54,509 nucleotides of DNA, taken from positions 1-54,509 of the IMG/VR virus record IMGVR_UViG_3300025070_000043. One strand, given 5' to 3'. Positions 14,347 through 22,145 of this stretch are shown here, in pieces; within the stretch, counting starts at the first letter, position 1, and each line of letters starts with the position of its first letter. Below the pieces are notes generated by a model. The model did no database searches and had not been told where the DNA came from. It worked only from the letters and a program-made list of their open reading frames with translations. The translations under genes were made by a program, and so were the position numbers. Source of the stretch: a virus.

Positions 14347-14993
14347 TGAGTAACATAGTAAACATACCCCCTACTAAAGTATGGGTAAGAAAAGAATATC
14401 TAACAGACCATCAGTCTGGACATGGTGAATTTGTAGAGGGATACTGGGTAACGGCAAAGTCGTTGCCCGGTAGAACCTTTTACTTTGAAACATATCTTCC
14501 TAGCTATGCAGCTATGTATGATAAACTTCCTATCTCTGCCTTTGTTTCAGAGCCTAAGTTACCAGACCCTGACCTTCCTCTGGACGAGCTACAGTTCTGG
14601 AACTGCATGGACTATGGTGTAACCGCCATTGAGAAACAGTTCATAGGCTCTATGGGCTTTCAAGCTCGAACAAAGAGGCATGGAATGATAGGTGGTAAGT
14701 ATCTTTTCACATTAGACAATCTGCATGAGAACATTCAGCAAGTAGATTGTAATGTTAGTGAAGTACCTCAAGAGCATAAGTCATTTAATTGTCTTGAGCT
14801 TGAGAATGGACAGTACTGTTTATATCCTAACAATAGAATGAGAATATATGATGTGTCCTTATCACCTAAAGAAGTGAAGACACCTGACTTCAAAGTATCT
14901 ACAGAATATTATGAAGTAGAAAATCCTTTCTCAGATTGGGGAACATTGGGAGACAGTGAAGATTACTTTTGGAAAACTGAGAGTGAGAAATAA
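14346..14993 (+). CDS. Conserved hypothetical protein downstream of RNR
   Basis: 215 residues from the TAATG-coupled ATG (an ATG three codons earlier is open but less likely). It begins MSNIVNIPPTKVWVRKEYL; the N-terminal half is beta-rich and the centre reads LDELQFWNCMDYGVTAIEKQ. It is soluble and acidic with no motif I can assign. Adjacent to RNR in the same unit, it may act with nucleotide metabolism, but that is only positional. Confidence 0.65.
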   Translation: MSNIVNIPPTKVWVRKEYLTDHQSGHGEFVEGYWVTAKSLPGRTFYFETYLPSYAAMYDKLPISAFVSEPKLPDPDLPLDELQFWNCMDYGVTAIEKQFIGSMGFQARTKRHGMIGGKYLFTLDNLHENIQQVDCNVSEVPQEHKSFNCLELENGQYCLYPNNRMRIYDVSLSPKEVKTPDFKVSTEYYEVENPFSDWGTLGDSEDYFWKTESEK

Positions 14994-14996
14994 TAA

Positions 14997-15122
14997 ATGA
15001 TTGATGACACAGGACAGTTTGCATTACTGTGGTGGCAATGGTGGCTGCTTGCAATGGTTACAATTAACACTGTTTTAAATACTGTTGTATTTTTTAGACA
15101 TAGGTTTAGAAAAAAAGATTGA
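14997..15122 (+). CDS. Tiny single-pass membrane protein (41 aa)
   Basis: ATG 14997 comes three bases after the previous stop; 41 residues. A Trp-rich membrane helix (ALLWWQWWLLAMVTINTVLN) is followed by a basic tail (FRHRFRKKD), so the C-terminus is probably cytoplasmic. Its stop codon overlaps the -35 of the next promoter. Confidence 0.5.
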   Translation: MIDDTGQFALLWWQWWLLAMVTINTVLNTVVFFRHRFRKKD

Positions 15123-15147
15123 CAACTATAAATTGTTTAAGTATAAT
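15119..15147 (+). promoter_or_regulatory. Perfect-consensus sigma70 promoter before the glycosylation genes
   Basis: TTGACA (15119-15124), 17-base spacer, TATAAT (15142-15147). All twelve bases match consensus, 34 bases before the glycosyltransferase ATG. It should drive the glycosyltransferase, the fusion protein and the terminase small subunit by host RNA polymerase. Confidence 0.85.
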
Positions 15148-15180
15148 TATAGTAGTTATAATTGAAAGGTGTGTATTATT

Positions 15181-15957
15181 ATGTTTACAGAGAAAAGACC
15201 AGTAATTTATATTGGATATGATGCAAGGGAGCATGAGGCTTATGAAGTACTACGTAAATCAATTCTTCAGTACAATGAAAAGTTTGACATTATCCCTCTC
15301 GTACAACCTGCATTACGTAGAGCAGGTCTGTATAGGCGTACTATTCGTTTCGATAGTAATGCTGAATCACCTGTTCGTATAGATGAATGTGATGGCAGAC
15401 CTTTCAGTTCTGACTTTACCTTTACACGTTTCTTAGTTCCTGCCCTTAATCAGTATGACGGTCTTGCATTGTTTATGGATGCAGATATGTTTGTACGTTG
15501 GGATATTGAAGAACTATTTAATACCTATGGTAAACGTGAAGAGTTTGCTGTTCAAGTAGTCAAACATAACTACAGACCTAACGAAGGTCTAAAGATGGAT
15601 GGACAAGTACAACAGAATTATAATCGTAAGAACTGGTCTAGCTTTGTTCTTTGGAATTGTTCTCACCCATCTAATCTTAACCTAACTGTAGATGACGTAA
15701 ACACAAAGACAGGTAGCTGGTTGCATGGCTTCTCTTGGTTGTCTGACAATGAAATAGGTTCTATTGAACCAGAGTGGAATTGGTTGGACGGATGGTCACC
15801 AGAAAATATCTTACCTAAGAACGTACACTTTACTACAGGTGGTCCTTGGTTTGATGATTGGAAAGGTAAACGCAAATCAGACACTGAATATGCTGGTGAA
15901 TGGCAAGCATTTAAAAGCAAAGTGTTTATGGATAAACTAGTAGGAGAAGTAATCTAA
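15181..15957 (+). CDS. Glycosyltransferase, GT-A fold (family 8-like)
   Basis: 258 residues from ATG 15181; a GTG at 15169 sits against the AAAGG and is less likely. The N-terminus PVIYIGYDAREHEAYEVLRK and LALFMDADMFVRWDIEELF (DxD motif D100/D102) are typical of GT-A, GT8-like nucleotide-sugar transferases. The Trp-rich centre (LHGFSWLSDNE, WNWLDGWSPENILP) and a C-terminal HFTTGGPWFDDWKG probably form the acceptor site. It overlaps the three-domain protein by one base (TAATG). Together they may glycosylate a phage structural protein, host surface sugar or DNA; the target is unknown. Confidence 0.8.
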   Translation: MFTEKRPVIYIGYDAREHEAYEVLRKSILQYNEKFDIIPLVQPALRRAGLYRRTIRFDSNAESPVRIDECDGRPFSSDFTFTRFLVPALNQYDGLALFMDADMFVRWDIEELFNTYGKREEFAVQVVKHNYRPNEGLKMDGQVQQNYNRKNWSSFVLWNCSHPSNLNLTVDDVNTKTGSWLHGFSWLSDNEIGSIEPEWNWLDGWSPENILPKNVHFTTGGPWFDDWKGKRKSDTEYAGEWQAFKSKVFMDKLVGEVI

Positions 15958-18254
15958 TGTATATATTTGTAACCTCATTTAGTGAAAGCGGATACCATGA
16001 ATATGCTAAGAAAATGTTGGAAAGTGTTACAGAAAAATGGAATCCAAAACACTTTCAATTATATGCCTATTACCATGACTTTGACATTAAAGATGTCGAT
16101 GCTCCTGTGGCTGATAATATTCATTATCGCAATCTTAACGACATAACAGAAATGGTTCAGTATCGTGAACGTATGAAGACATATGACGGTACGCATGGTG
16201 GAACACAGCCATATAATTGGAGGCTAGATGCAATTAAGTGGTGTCACAAAGTTTATGCTCTATCAGACCTTGCATTTGAAATGATGGAAGAAGAAGTACA
16301 TGACGAAAGTAACTGGATGATTTGGTTAGATGCAGATACAGTAACAACTAAAAGGTTAGATGTAAAACAATTTCCTAAGTGGCTTCCAGATAAAGCAGAC
16401 TTAGTACATCTTGGAAGAAAGGATGCAGACTATAGTGAAACAAGTTTTCTTGGGTTTAACCTATCTTCTCACAATACTTGCAGCATCATTGCTGATTTTA
16501 GAGGTGCTTACACTATTGGAGAAACCATTGCATATAGAGAGTGGCATGATGGATTCATTTTTGAACGACTCCTCAACATCTACAAAGCCCACGGAATGGT
16601 CACAAGAAATTTATCTGAACACGCCAAAGGACTAGCAGCCTTTGCTCAGTCACCTTTGTCTGAATACTTTGACCACTATAAAGGTAATCTAAAAAAGAAA
16701 CTTAGTAGTACAGAAGTTGCACCAGATGTTACTGGTCCTAAAAGATACAAGCAACTTGCAGATATAGTACGCTTTTATAAACCTAGTACTATTGTAGAAA
16801 CAGGTACATGGAATGGTGGACGTGCTATTGAAATGGCTCTGGCTGCTTTTGAAAACACAGACAAAGTGCATTATATTGGTTTTGATTTGTTTCAGGATGC
16901 GACAGAACAGTCAGATGAATATGAAATGAACAGCAAGGCGCACAACATGGTAGAAGCTGTTGAAAGACGGTTGGATGATTTCTCTTATAGAATGTCACGC
17001 ACAGAAAAAAAGTTTACCTATGAGTTACACAAAGGAGATAGTAAGAAAACTGTTCCTGCTTGTGCCAAACTTAAAGAAGCAGACTTTGCTTACATAGATG
17101 GTGGACATTCTTATGAAACGGTAAAAGCAGATTGGGAAAACATAAAGGAACACGTTCCTGTTGTTGTCTTTGATGATTACTTTTCAGAAGATAAGAATGG
17201 TAACCTTCCTAAAGAGGAACATCTAGGTGTTAACAAGTTAATGAAAGAGGTAGAAGCTTATGGAAAAGTGGTATTGCCTAGTTCTGACGGGGTTCTTGGT
17301 GGTGGCATTACACATCTTTGTTTTGTAGCTAACAAGAAGGGACTTCCTAAACTACCAGACGAACTAACTCGTGTACCTATTTTGGTTACACCTAAAGATT
17401 CAAGACCTAAAGAAGAAATTATTAATAATGTAAAAGAAAATAGAAAGTTAATAAAAGATTTTGATTGGATTAAAACAAGTAAAGTAAATAATGAAACAGC
17501 AATTATTGTATCTGGTGGTAACATTAATTTTGATAAACTAAAAGAACGTATTGCTACAACAAACAATAAGGTATTCTGTGTCAAGCATAGCTATCCACGT
17601 TTGATTGAGAATGGTATTCAACCATTTGCTTGTGTGATACTTGACCCTAGACCTATTGATGGTGTTAGTACACATGGTGTAAAACGTAAAGATTTATTTA
17701 AGAAGGTAGACCAAGAAACTATTTTCCTTGTTGCTTCTATGACTGACCCTTCTGTTACTAAGCATCTTATAAAAAAGAAAGCTAATGTAAAAGGATGGCA
17801 AGCATACTCAGATGCTTTACGTGATATGGAAGTAAAAGATAAGATTGTAGTAGACAAGGCTACAGGTATTGACGAGGGTTCTACTCTCATTACAGGTGGG
17901 ACTTGTGCAGCCATGAGAACACTTGCCATTGGACATACTCTTGGCTTCCGTAACTTTGAACTGTTTGGTTTTGATTGTTCTATAGATGAAGTAACAGAAG
18001 AAATGAAAAAAGAAACTACAGATACAGAACAGAGTAAACCTAAATACATGAAGGTAGAACTAAACAACAATCACTTCTGGACTACTGGTGAGCTACTTGC
18101 TATGGCACAAGACTGTGAAAAACTTTTTGACCAAATGGAAATTGACATGGGTGTAGTCTTTCATGGTGAAGGAACATTGTGCTCAGAAGTTTGGAAATCT
18201 TCTAAGAGGGGTCAAGAAAAACATTACTCTGAGTTACTAAATGTCGCAGCTTAA
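15957..18254 (+). CDS. Three-domain glycosyltransferase - SAM methyltransferase - DUF115 fusion
   Basis: 765 residues, soluble. Domain 1 (about 1-240) is a GT-A glycosyltransferase with D125-x-D127 in WLDADTVTT. Domain 2 (about 265-460) is a class I SAM methyltransferase of Methyltransf_24 type, with motif I VETGTWNGG (E281, G283) and AYIDGGHSYETVKADW (D381). Domain 3 (about 512-755) resembles DUF115/MAF_flag10 (6-hydroxymethylpterin pyrophosphokinase MptE-like): TAIIVSGGNINF, CVKHSYPRLIENGIQP, CVILDPRP and LITGGTCAAMRTLAIGHTLG, a family tied to flagellin and surface glycosylation. It overlaps the GT gene upstream by one base and terS downstream by 14. Domain bounds are estimates; the substrate is unknown. 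Confidence 0.8.
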   Translation: MYIFVTSFSESGYHEYAKKMLESVTEKWNPKHFQLYAYYHDFDIKDVDAPVADNIHYRNLNDITEMVQYRERMKTYDGTHGGTQPYNWRLDAIKWCHKVYALSDLAFEMMEEEVHDESNWMIWLDADTVTTKRLDVKQFPKWLPDKADLVHLGRKDADYSETSFLGFNLSSHNTCSIIADFRGAYTIGETIAYREWHDGFIFERLLNIYKAHGMVTRNLSEHAKGLAAFAQSPLSEYFDHYKGNLKKKLSSTEVAPDVTGPKRYKQLADIVRFYKPSTIVETGTWNGGRAIEMALAAFENTDKVHYIGFDLFQDATEQSDEYEMNSKAHNMVEAVERRLDDFSYRMSRTEKKFTYELHKGDSKKTVPACAKLKEADFAYIDGGHSYETVKADWENIKEHVPVVVFDDYFSEDKNGNLPKEEHLGVNKLMKEVEAYGKVVLPSSDGVLGGGITHLCFVANKKGLPKLPDELTRVPILVTPKDSRPKEEIINNVKENRKLIKDFDWIKTSKVNNETAIIVSGGNINFDKLKERIATTNNKVFCVKHSYPRLIENGIQPFACVILDPRPIDGVSTHGVKRKDLFKKVDQETIFLVASMTDPSVTKHLIKKKANVKGWQAYSDALRDMEVKDKIVVDKATGIDEGSTLITGGTCAAMRTLAIGHTLGFRNFELFGFDCSIDEVTEEMKKETTDTEQSKPKYMKVELNNNHFWTTGELLAMAQDCEKLFDQMEIDMGVVFHGEGTLCSEVWKSSKRGQEKHYSELLNVAA

Positions 18255-18753
18255 TGATAAACAAGAGCAGTTTTGCCAGAACTATGTCCTCAGTCGAAAT
18301 GCTACAAAGGCGGCAAAGGCTGCAGGATATAGTGAATCATCTGCTTATAATCAAGGGCATAGACTTTTACAAGAAGAACGTATCCAAGAAAGATTAAAAG
18401 AACTTACAAATGAAATGGTGACCAATGTAGATGTGGTCAGTGAGATTGAGAAGCAATATGAAGTAGCTCGTAATGGTGGGCATGGAACAACAGCTTTAAA
18501 AGCCTTAGAACTATTGTCTCGTGTTCGTGGTAATAATACAGATGTAGATGATCAGACAACAGAAAGTTTGGAAGAAGACATCAAAGGTATTATGCAAGCA
18601 CTAGGCTTTGACCAATGCTTTCTTCTTTTTGCAGAGGCTTTTCCAGATGAGTTTAATGATGGAGAAGAAGAACAAGAAGAAGAGTTACTTCTTACCGAAG
18701 AACTTAGTAGCACTACGGACACCGAAGCTGGCAGCGACAATGATGCCGAGTGA
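18241..18753 (+). CDS. terS: Terminase small subunit
   Basis: 170 residues. The N-terminus LNDKQEQFCQNYVLSRNATK followed by AAKAAGYSESSAYNQGHRLL is the HTH DNA-binding region of the Terminase_2 family; the middle EIEKQYEVARNGGHGTTALK is the oligomerisation part. The C-terminus is extremely acidic (EEEQEEELLLTEE). It recognises phage DNA and starts packaging with TerL. It ends the rightward unit, 35 kb from terL, which is on the other strand. Its last 69 bases overlap the holin gene in opposite sense. Confidence 0.88.
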   Translation: MSQLNDKQEQFCQNYVLSRNATKAAKAAGYSESSAYNQGHRLLQEERIQERLKELTNEMVTNVDVVSEIEKQYEVARNGGHGTTALKALELLSRVRGNNTDVDDQTTESLEEDIKGIMQALGFDQCFLLFAEAFPDEFNDGEEEQEEELLLTEELSSTTDTEAGSDNDAE

Positions 18754-19068
18754 GTATTGATACCACTCAGGCATTGCTTCTAGTTGAGCAAATCCATTAG
18801 CTACTAAGTCTTCCATACCCGGAATGAAAGCAAGAATCAATGGGATTGAAAACAGAATAGTAAGCCATTCGTCTTTCCATGACGTGTGGCTTCCCTTTGC
18901 CATTTCCAAATCCCAGTCGATTTCTCCAGTGGCTTTTTTTTCCATGATGGTAGCTTCAGCTTTTGCTTTGGCTACCTTTGCTTCTGCATTTGCTTTTGTC
19001 TTTTCTACCGAACCTTGCAGCCAAGTACCTGCTAATTCTGCAATTGGTCCTACGAGAAGGTTTAACAT
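18685..19068 (-). CDS. Holin, GTA-type three-transmembrane family
   Basis: 127 residues with an AGGAG site. LLVGPIAELAGTWLQGSVEK, a charged helix of Ala/Lys/Glu, EIDWDLEMAKGSHTSWKDEW, then two clear hydrophobic helices (LTILFSIPLILAFIPG and YSLGIIVAASFGV) and a KFFGKK tail match the holin family first noted in gene transfer agents. It would open the inner membrane to let lysozyme reach the wall. It is the last gene of the leftward late block and overlaps terS convergently. Confidence 0.83.
   Translation of the reverse strand: MLNLLVGPIAELAGTWLQGSVEKTKANAEAKVAKAKAEATIMEKKATGEIDWDLEMAKGSHTSWKDEWLTILFSIPLILAFIPGMEDLVANGFAQLEAMPEWYQYSLGIIVAASFGVRSATKFFGKK
18744..18773. other. Long hairpin at the convergent junction of the two transcription blocks
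   Basis: TGCC-GAGTG-(A)-GTAT, loop TG, ATAC-CACTC-(A)-GGCA: 13 base pairs with one bulged A on each side. It spans the terS stop codon and lies inside the holin reading frame. No T-run follows on either strand, so it is not a standard intrinsic terminator, but being at the exact meeting point of opposed units it may slow or stop polymerase or shape both mRNA ends. Confidence 0.5.
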
Positions 19069-19104
19069 AATAGTCTCCTGATATTTCTAAAACTTTACCT
19101 AACA

Positions 19105-19896
19105 TTACTGAGGTGGTATTATATTCTTAATATAAAGTATGTCCAAACCTGCACTAATAGCAATATTTGCACCTGCACTATCACCTATTGCTCTAAATTC
19201 TAAATCTGTTTTTTCTTCAAACTTTAAAGGAAAAGCATACACTTGAGTATGCCCACCTTCCGACTTTACAAATTTATCCTTTACTTGAAAAACCTCTTCA
19301 AAGGGACGTGCCACAAAATGAATTTCTGCATACTTATTATTTTGTGTGGTAGCTACAGTTATATCTGTTTGGTATACATATGCAGTATATCCTGCAGGTA
19401 CAGTCCATAAAGCCATTAGTGTTTGACCATCTCCTGCTCCGACAGTTGCATATTTATTTACCGGAACACCAGCAGTTACTGCTCCTGTACCTGCATAAAT
19501 AACACCTGCATTAGTACCGCCACTTCCTGCACTACGTACAACCATACGATTAATACGTAAGTATTCTTTTGTTGTATCAACAGCAGTTTGTCCATCAAGA
19601 ATTATTACTTCATTAATCTGATTATAATCAGCATCTAAACCGTAAATCTGTACCGTCTCTGCACCAGTACTTCCTTCGTCATCAGCAGCACTAGAGCTAG
19701 AAACTTTTAGTATTGAAGCAGCAGACAAGTAAGAGTATAGTCCACCTTCTGCCCATACAGTTTCAAGACTGTCATCTATATCAGGATTAAATCCAAATTT
19801 AAAAATATTTTTATGAAAAGCAATTTGACCTCTTGCAACCTGAAGTTTAAAAGGCTCATGTTTACCTGTTCTTGATATTGAGCTTGGAGTACCCAT
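19105..19896 (-). CDS. Beta-rich putative virion protein
   Basis: 263 residues, Ser/Thr/Gly/Ala-rich and beta-predicted (TVQIYGLDADYNQINEVIIL; AGTGAVTAGVPVNKY; LDILYIKNIIPPQ). It has no signal peptide and no enzymatic motif. Such proteins sit next to lysis genes in several marine podoviruses, possibly as a capsid fibre or head decoration; this is inference. TAATG coupling joins it to the basic protein upstream. Confidence 0.6.
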   Translation of the reverse strand: MGTPSSISRTGKHEPFKLQVARGQIAFHKNIFKFGFNPDIDDSLETVWAEGGLYSYLSAASILKVSSSSAADDEGSTGAETVQIYGLDADYNQINEVIILDGQTAVDTTKEYLRINRMVVRSAGSGGTNAGVIYAGTGAVTAGVPVNKYATVGAGDGQTLMALWTVPAGYTAYVYQTDITVATTQNNKYAEIHFVARPFEEVFQVKDKFVKSEGGHTQVYAFPLKFEEKTDLEFRAIGDSAGANIAISAGLDILYIKNIIPPQ

Positions 19897-20216
19897 TAGT
19901 ATAATCTATTATGTCCTGATTGTTTCTTACCTTTTTTACTACCTATGCTACCACCAGATTTAAAACTAAAACCAAACAAAGTAGACTTAGGTTTTTTAGT
20001 AACATACTGTCTTTTAGGTTTTACAAAAGGTTTTGATACTTTTTTATACACCTTCAAAGGTCTTTTAAGAACTTTTTTAGGCTTTGGGCTAGGGTCAACA
20101 ATTACCCTTCCTTTAGAATCTTTTTTTACTTTAGGTTTTATTTCCATACCTAAAGGCTTTAGTATTCTATTAAGTTGTGTTAAATTACTTTCTCTTTGTA
20201 CTAAAGGCTTAGTCAT
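19896..20216 (-). CDS. Lysine-rich protein with C-terminal HNRLY tag
   Basis: 106 residues, very basic, with Lys-Pro-rich repeats (PKPKKVLKRPLKVYKKVSK) and a GGSIGSKKGKKQ stretch, ending SGHNRLY. The same ending occurs on two otherwise different proteins at 39990-40295 and 43349-43561. The basic, low-complexity sequence suggests DNA or RNA binding or packaging inside the head. TAATG overlaps on both sides place it between lysozyme and the beta-rich protein. Confidence 0.65.
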   Translation of the reverse strand: MTKPLVQRESNLTQLNRILKPLGMEIKPKVKKDSKGRVIVDPSPKPKKVLKRPLKVYKKVSKPFVKPKRQYVTKKPKSTLFGFSFKSGGSIGSKKGKKQSGHNRLY

Positions 20217-20701
20217 TAAAATTCTCCTGCTTTCATAGCTTCGCTTAGTTTTTTAGCACGTTGTCCTACCTGTCTCGCCCATCTGGAATCTAACATTTCC
20301 CTTGATGAGGCTTCCCAGTTTTTTTCATGTATAGCATTCCACATTTTTTTAAATTTACATAACCTTGGAACACCCATATTAAAAGCCATGTCCATTAGTA
20401 TTAATTGTCTTACACCATCTAGGTCTTCTACACATTTATGTACTGCACATAGTTCACGTTCTACAATTTTAATATCATTCATTGCTAGGTAACGTGCATC
20501 TGCTTCTGTAATACCATGTTCATAAACAGCATCTATACTAGGATAGTCCATGTAGTCAAGCTCTTCTTTACTTATTCCACGGTCTTTTAAATTTCTTCCT
20601 ATTCCTACTGTGTCTATGCCAAGGGTATCCTTGTAGACAGTAAGAACCATTCCCTCATGTTCAATAAGCTTATCTAAAAAATGTGATTCACTATACTTCA
20701 T
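20216..20701 (-). CDS. Lysozyme, T4-like (glycoside hydrolase family 24)
   Basis: 161 residues against 164 in T4. The catalytic triad is in place: E16 in IEHEG, D25 in VYKDT and T31 in DTVGIG. LILMDMAFNMGVPRLCKFKK and SRWARQVGQRAKKL match the C-terminal lobe. It cleaves N-acetylmuramic acid-N-acetylglucosamine bonds for final lysis. No signal peptide or signal-anchor is seen, so it needs the holin. It lies between a small membrane protein gene and a basic tagged protein. Confidence 0.93.
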   Translation of the reverse strand: MKYSESHFLDKLIEHEGMVLTVYKDTLGIDTVGIGRNLKDRGISKEELDYMDYPSIDAVYEHGITEADARYLAMNDIKIVERELCAVHKCVEDLDGVRQLILMDMAFNMGVPRLCKFKKMWNAIHEKNWEASSREMLDSRWARQVGQRAKKLSEAMKAGEF

Positions 20702-20907
20702 TTTTTACTAAACCCAAAATAAGATGCGACTAGTGCCGATAGGCTTCCATACATCATCATCAGTATTGCTTCGGCACTTGCAAACCTTTCCGGGCTTACA
20801 AGTACAGCTATCGTTGCTACAAGCATCATTGCAAGAGCAGACCAAGCCATGTACCGTCTGTTTTTTTGATAAGTTTTCTTGTCTGTTATTAATGACTGAC
20901 TCTCCAT
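20698..20907 (-). CDS. Small two-helix membrane protein, possible lysis accessory
   Basis: 69 residues. A charged N-terminus (SLITDKKTYQKNRRYMAW) is followed by two hydrophobic helices (SALAMMLVATIAVLVS and AILMMMYGSLSALVASYF) and a KK tail. Its four-base overlap with lysozyme suggests a second holin or antiholin. No family signature was seen. Confidence 0.6.
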   Translation of the reverse strand: MESQSLITDKKTYQKNRRYMAWSALAMMLVATIAVLVSPERFASAEAILMMMYGSLSALVASYFGFSKK

Positions 20908-22145
20908 TATTTTCTCTTGAATATATCTAATCCTGATACTTTTCTTTGACCACCATCTGGCATAGAATATGTAGCTGTTAAAGGATTAAATGAACCACCT
21001 ATTGGACTAGACGTACCACCAATAAGATTTTGTAAATATAATCTACGTTGTACAGGGTCAGACAAGTCAATGGTCTGTGTACCTACACCTTTCTGATAAT
21101 AAGCATTGGGTGTAACCGCAGGGGGAGCTTTGGGTATTGGCGCACCAGATGTGCTAGGTTTTGGACTACTATTATCTTTACTATCAGAAGTATCAAAAGT
21201 TGGTTTTTCACCTACCTTACTACCATCAGGCATTTCCACATGAGAAATATTACCTGCACTATCATATTTAACAATACCCCCAGCTTGTACACCTGTTTGC
21301 ATTTGACCAATTCTACCTGCAGCAAGCCCTGATTTAGTTCTTGTAATACTAGGAACATCTCCAATAGTTCTAGCTAACATAGCTAAAGGAGAAAACTTTT
21401 CTGCTTTTTGAATTGCTTTTGTAACAGGACCTTGAAAGTATTCAGCAGCTTTTTCACCAAGAACATTTAAATCTTGTCTTCCTTGTTCACTTAAAAAATC
21501 ACCACCCTTACCTGTATTTGGGTCATAGCTACGAATAGTTATAGCAGAAGTTTGCTCTTCATCATCTCTACTTGGGTCATATCCACCAAACTTTGCACGA
21601 GAAGGTCTACCTGTATCTACACTTCTACCTCTAGTAGCAACATCTTGATTAAACATTTCTGCAAGTTCTGCATCTGCATCATCATCGTCATATGCCCCAC
21701 CATCATCTGAGCTAGAACTAGAAGAAGAACTACTGCTGCTTCCTCCACCACCACCTGAACTACCAGATGAAGAAGCTTGACTAGTATTACTAGCACCTGC
21801 GTCTTTAGCTTCTTGTTCACCACCACCTTGTAATGACATCAAACCACCCGGACCACTATTAGGTTTACCTTTAAGAGAACCATACAAGTTAGCTTCAAGA
21901 AGTATCTTTTGTTCAGCAGGTGTAATATAAGCAAGCTCTGCAACTACATGGTCAGGAGAAGACAACCACTGTTTAGGCACAGTAACTGTTTCTGTATCAC
22001 CTAAATAGTTAACAATACCACTTACTTTTTTAGGTTTAACCTTTTTATTAAGACGAATATCTTCACCTGAATTAGAGTTAGAACCATAAACAGGAATACC
22101 TGCTAAACCTTTTGTGCTTGTCTTTTTCTTTTTCTTGTTTGCCAT
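20907..22145 (-). CDS. Putative internal virion protein with Ser/Gly linker
   Basis: 412 residues. A lysine-rich start (MANKKKKKTSTKG) is followed by a disordered middle of Ser and Gly around residues 120-150, an acidic DDDDADAELAEMF patch, and a C-terminal part ending YSMPDGGQRKVSGLDIFKRK. It is TAATG-linked to the 1252-residue ejection-type protein upstream. No enzyme motif; probably carried in or on the virion. Confidence 0.6.
   Translation of the reverse strand: MANKKKKKTSTKGLAGIPVYGSNSNSGEDIRLNKKVKPKKVSGIVNYLGDTETVTVPKQWLSSPDHVVAELAYITPAEQKILLEANLYGSLKGKPNSGPGGLMSLQGGGEQEAKDAGASNTSQASSSGSSGGGGGSSSSSSSSSSSDDGGAYDDDDADAELAEMFNQDVATRGRSVDTGRPSRAKFGGYDPSRDDEEQTSAITIRSYDPNTGKGGDFLSEQGRQDLNVLGEKAAEYFQGPVTKAIQKAEKFSPLAMLARTIGDVPSITRTKSGLAAGRIGQMQTGVQAGGIVKYDSAGNISHVEMPDGSKVGEKPTFDTSDSKDNSSPKPSTSGAPIPKAPPAVTPNAYYQKGVGTQTIDLSDPVQRRLYLQNLIGGTSSPIGGSFNPLTATYSMPDGGQRKVSGLDIFKRK

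Noticed and set aside
17618-18070. 150-residue minus-strand frame in the three-domain protein gene
   Set aside because: Antisense shadow in a rightward block; no leftward promoter or partner genes.
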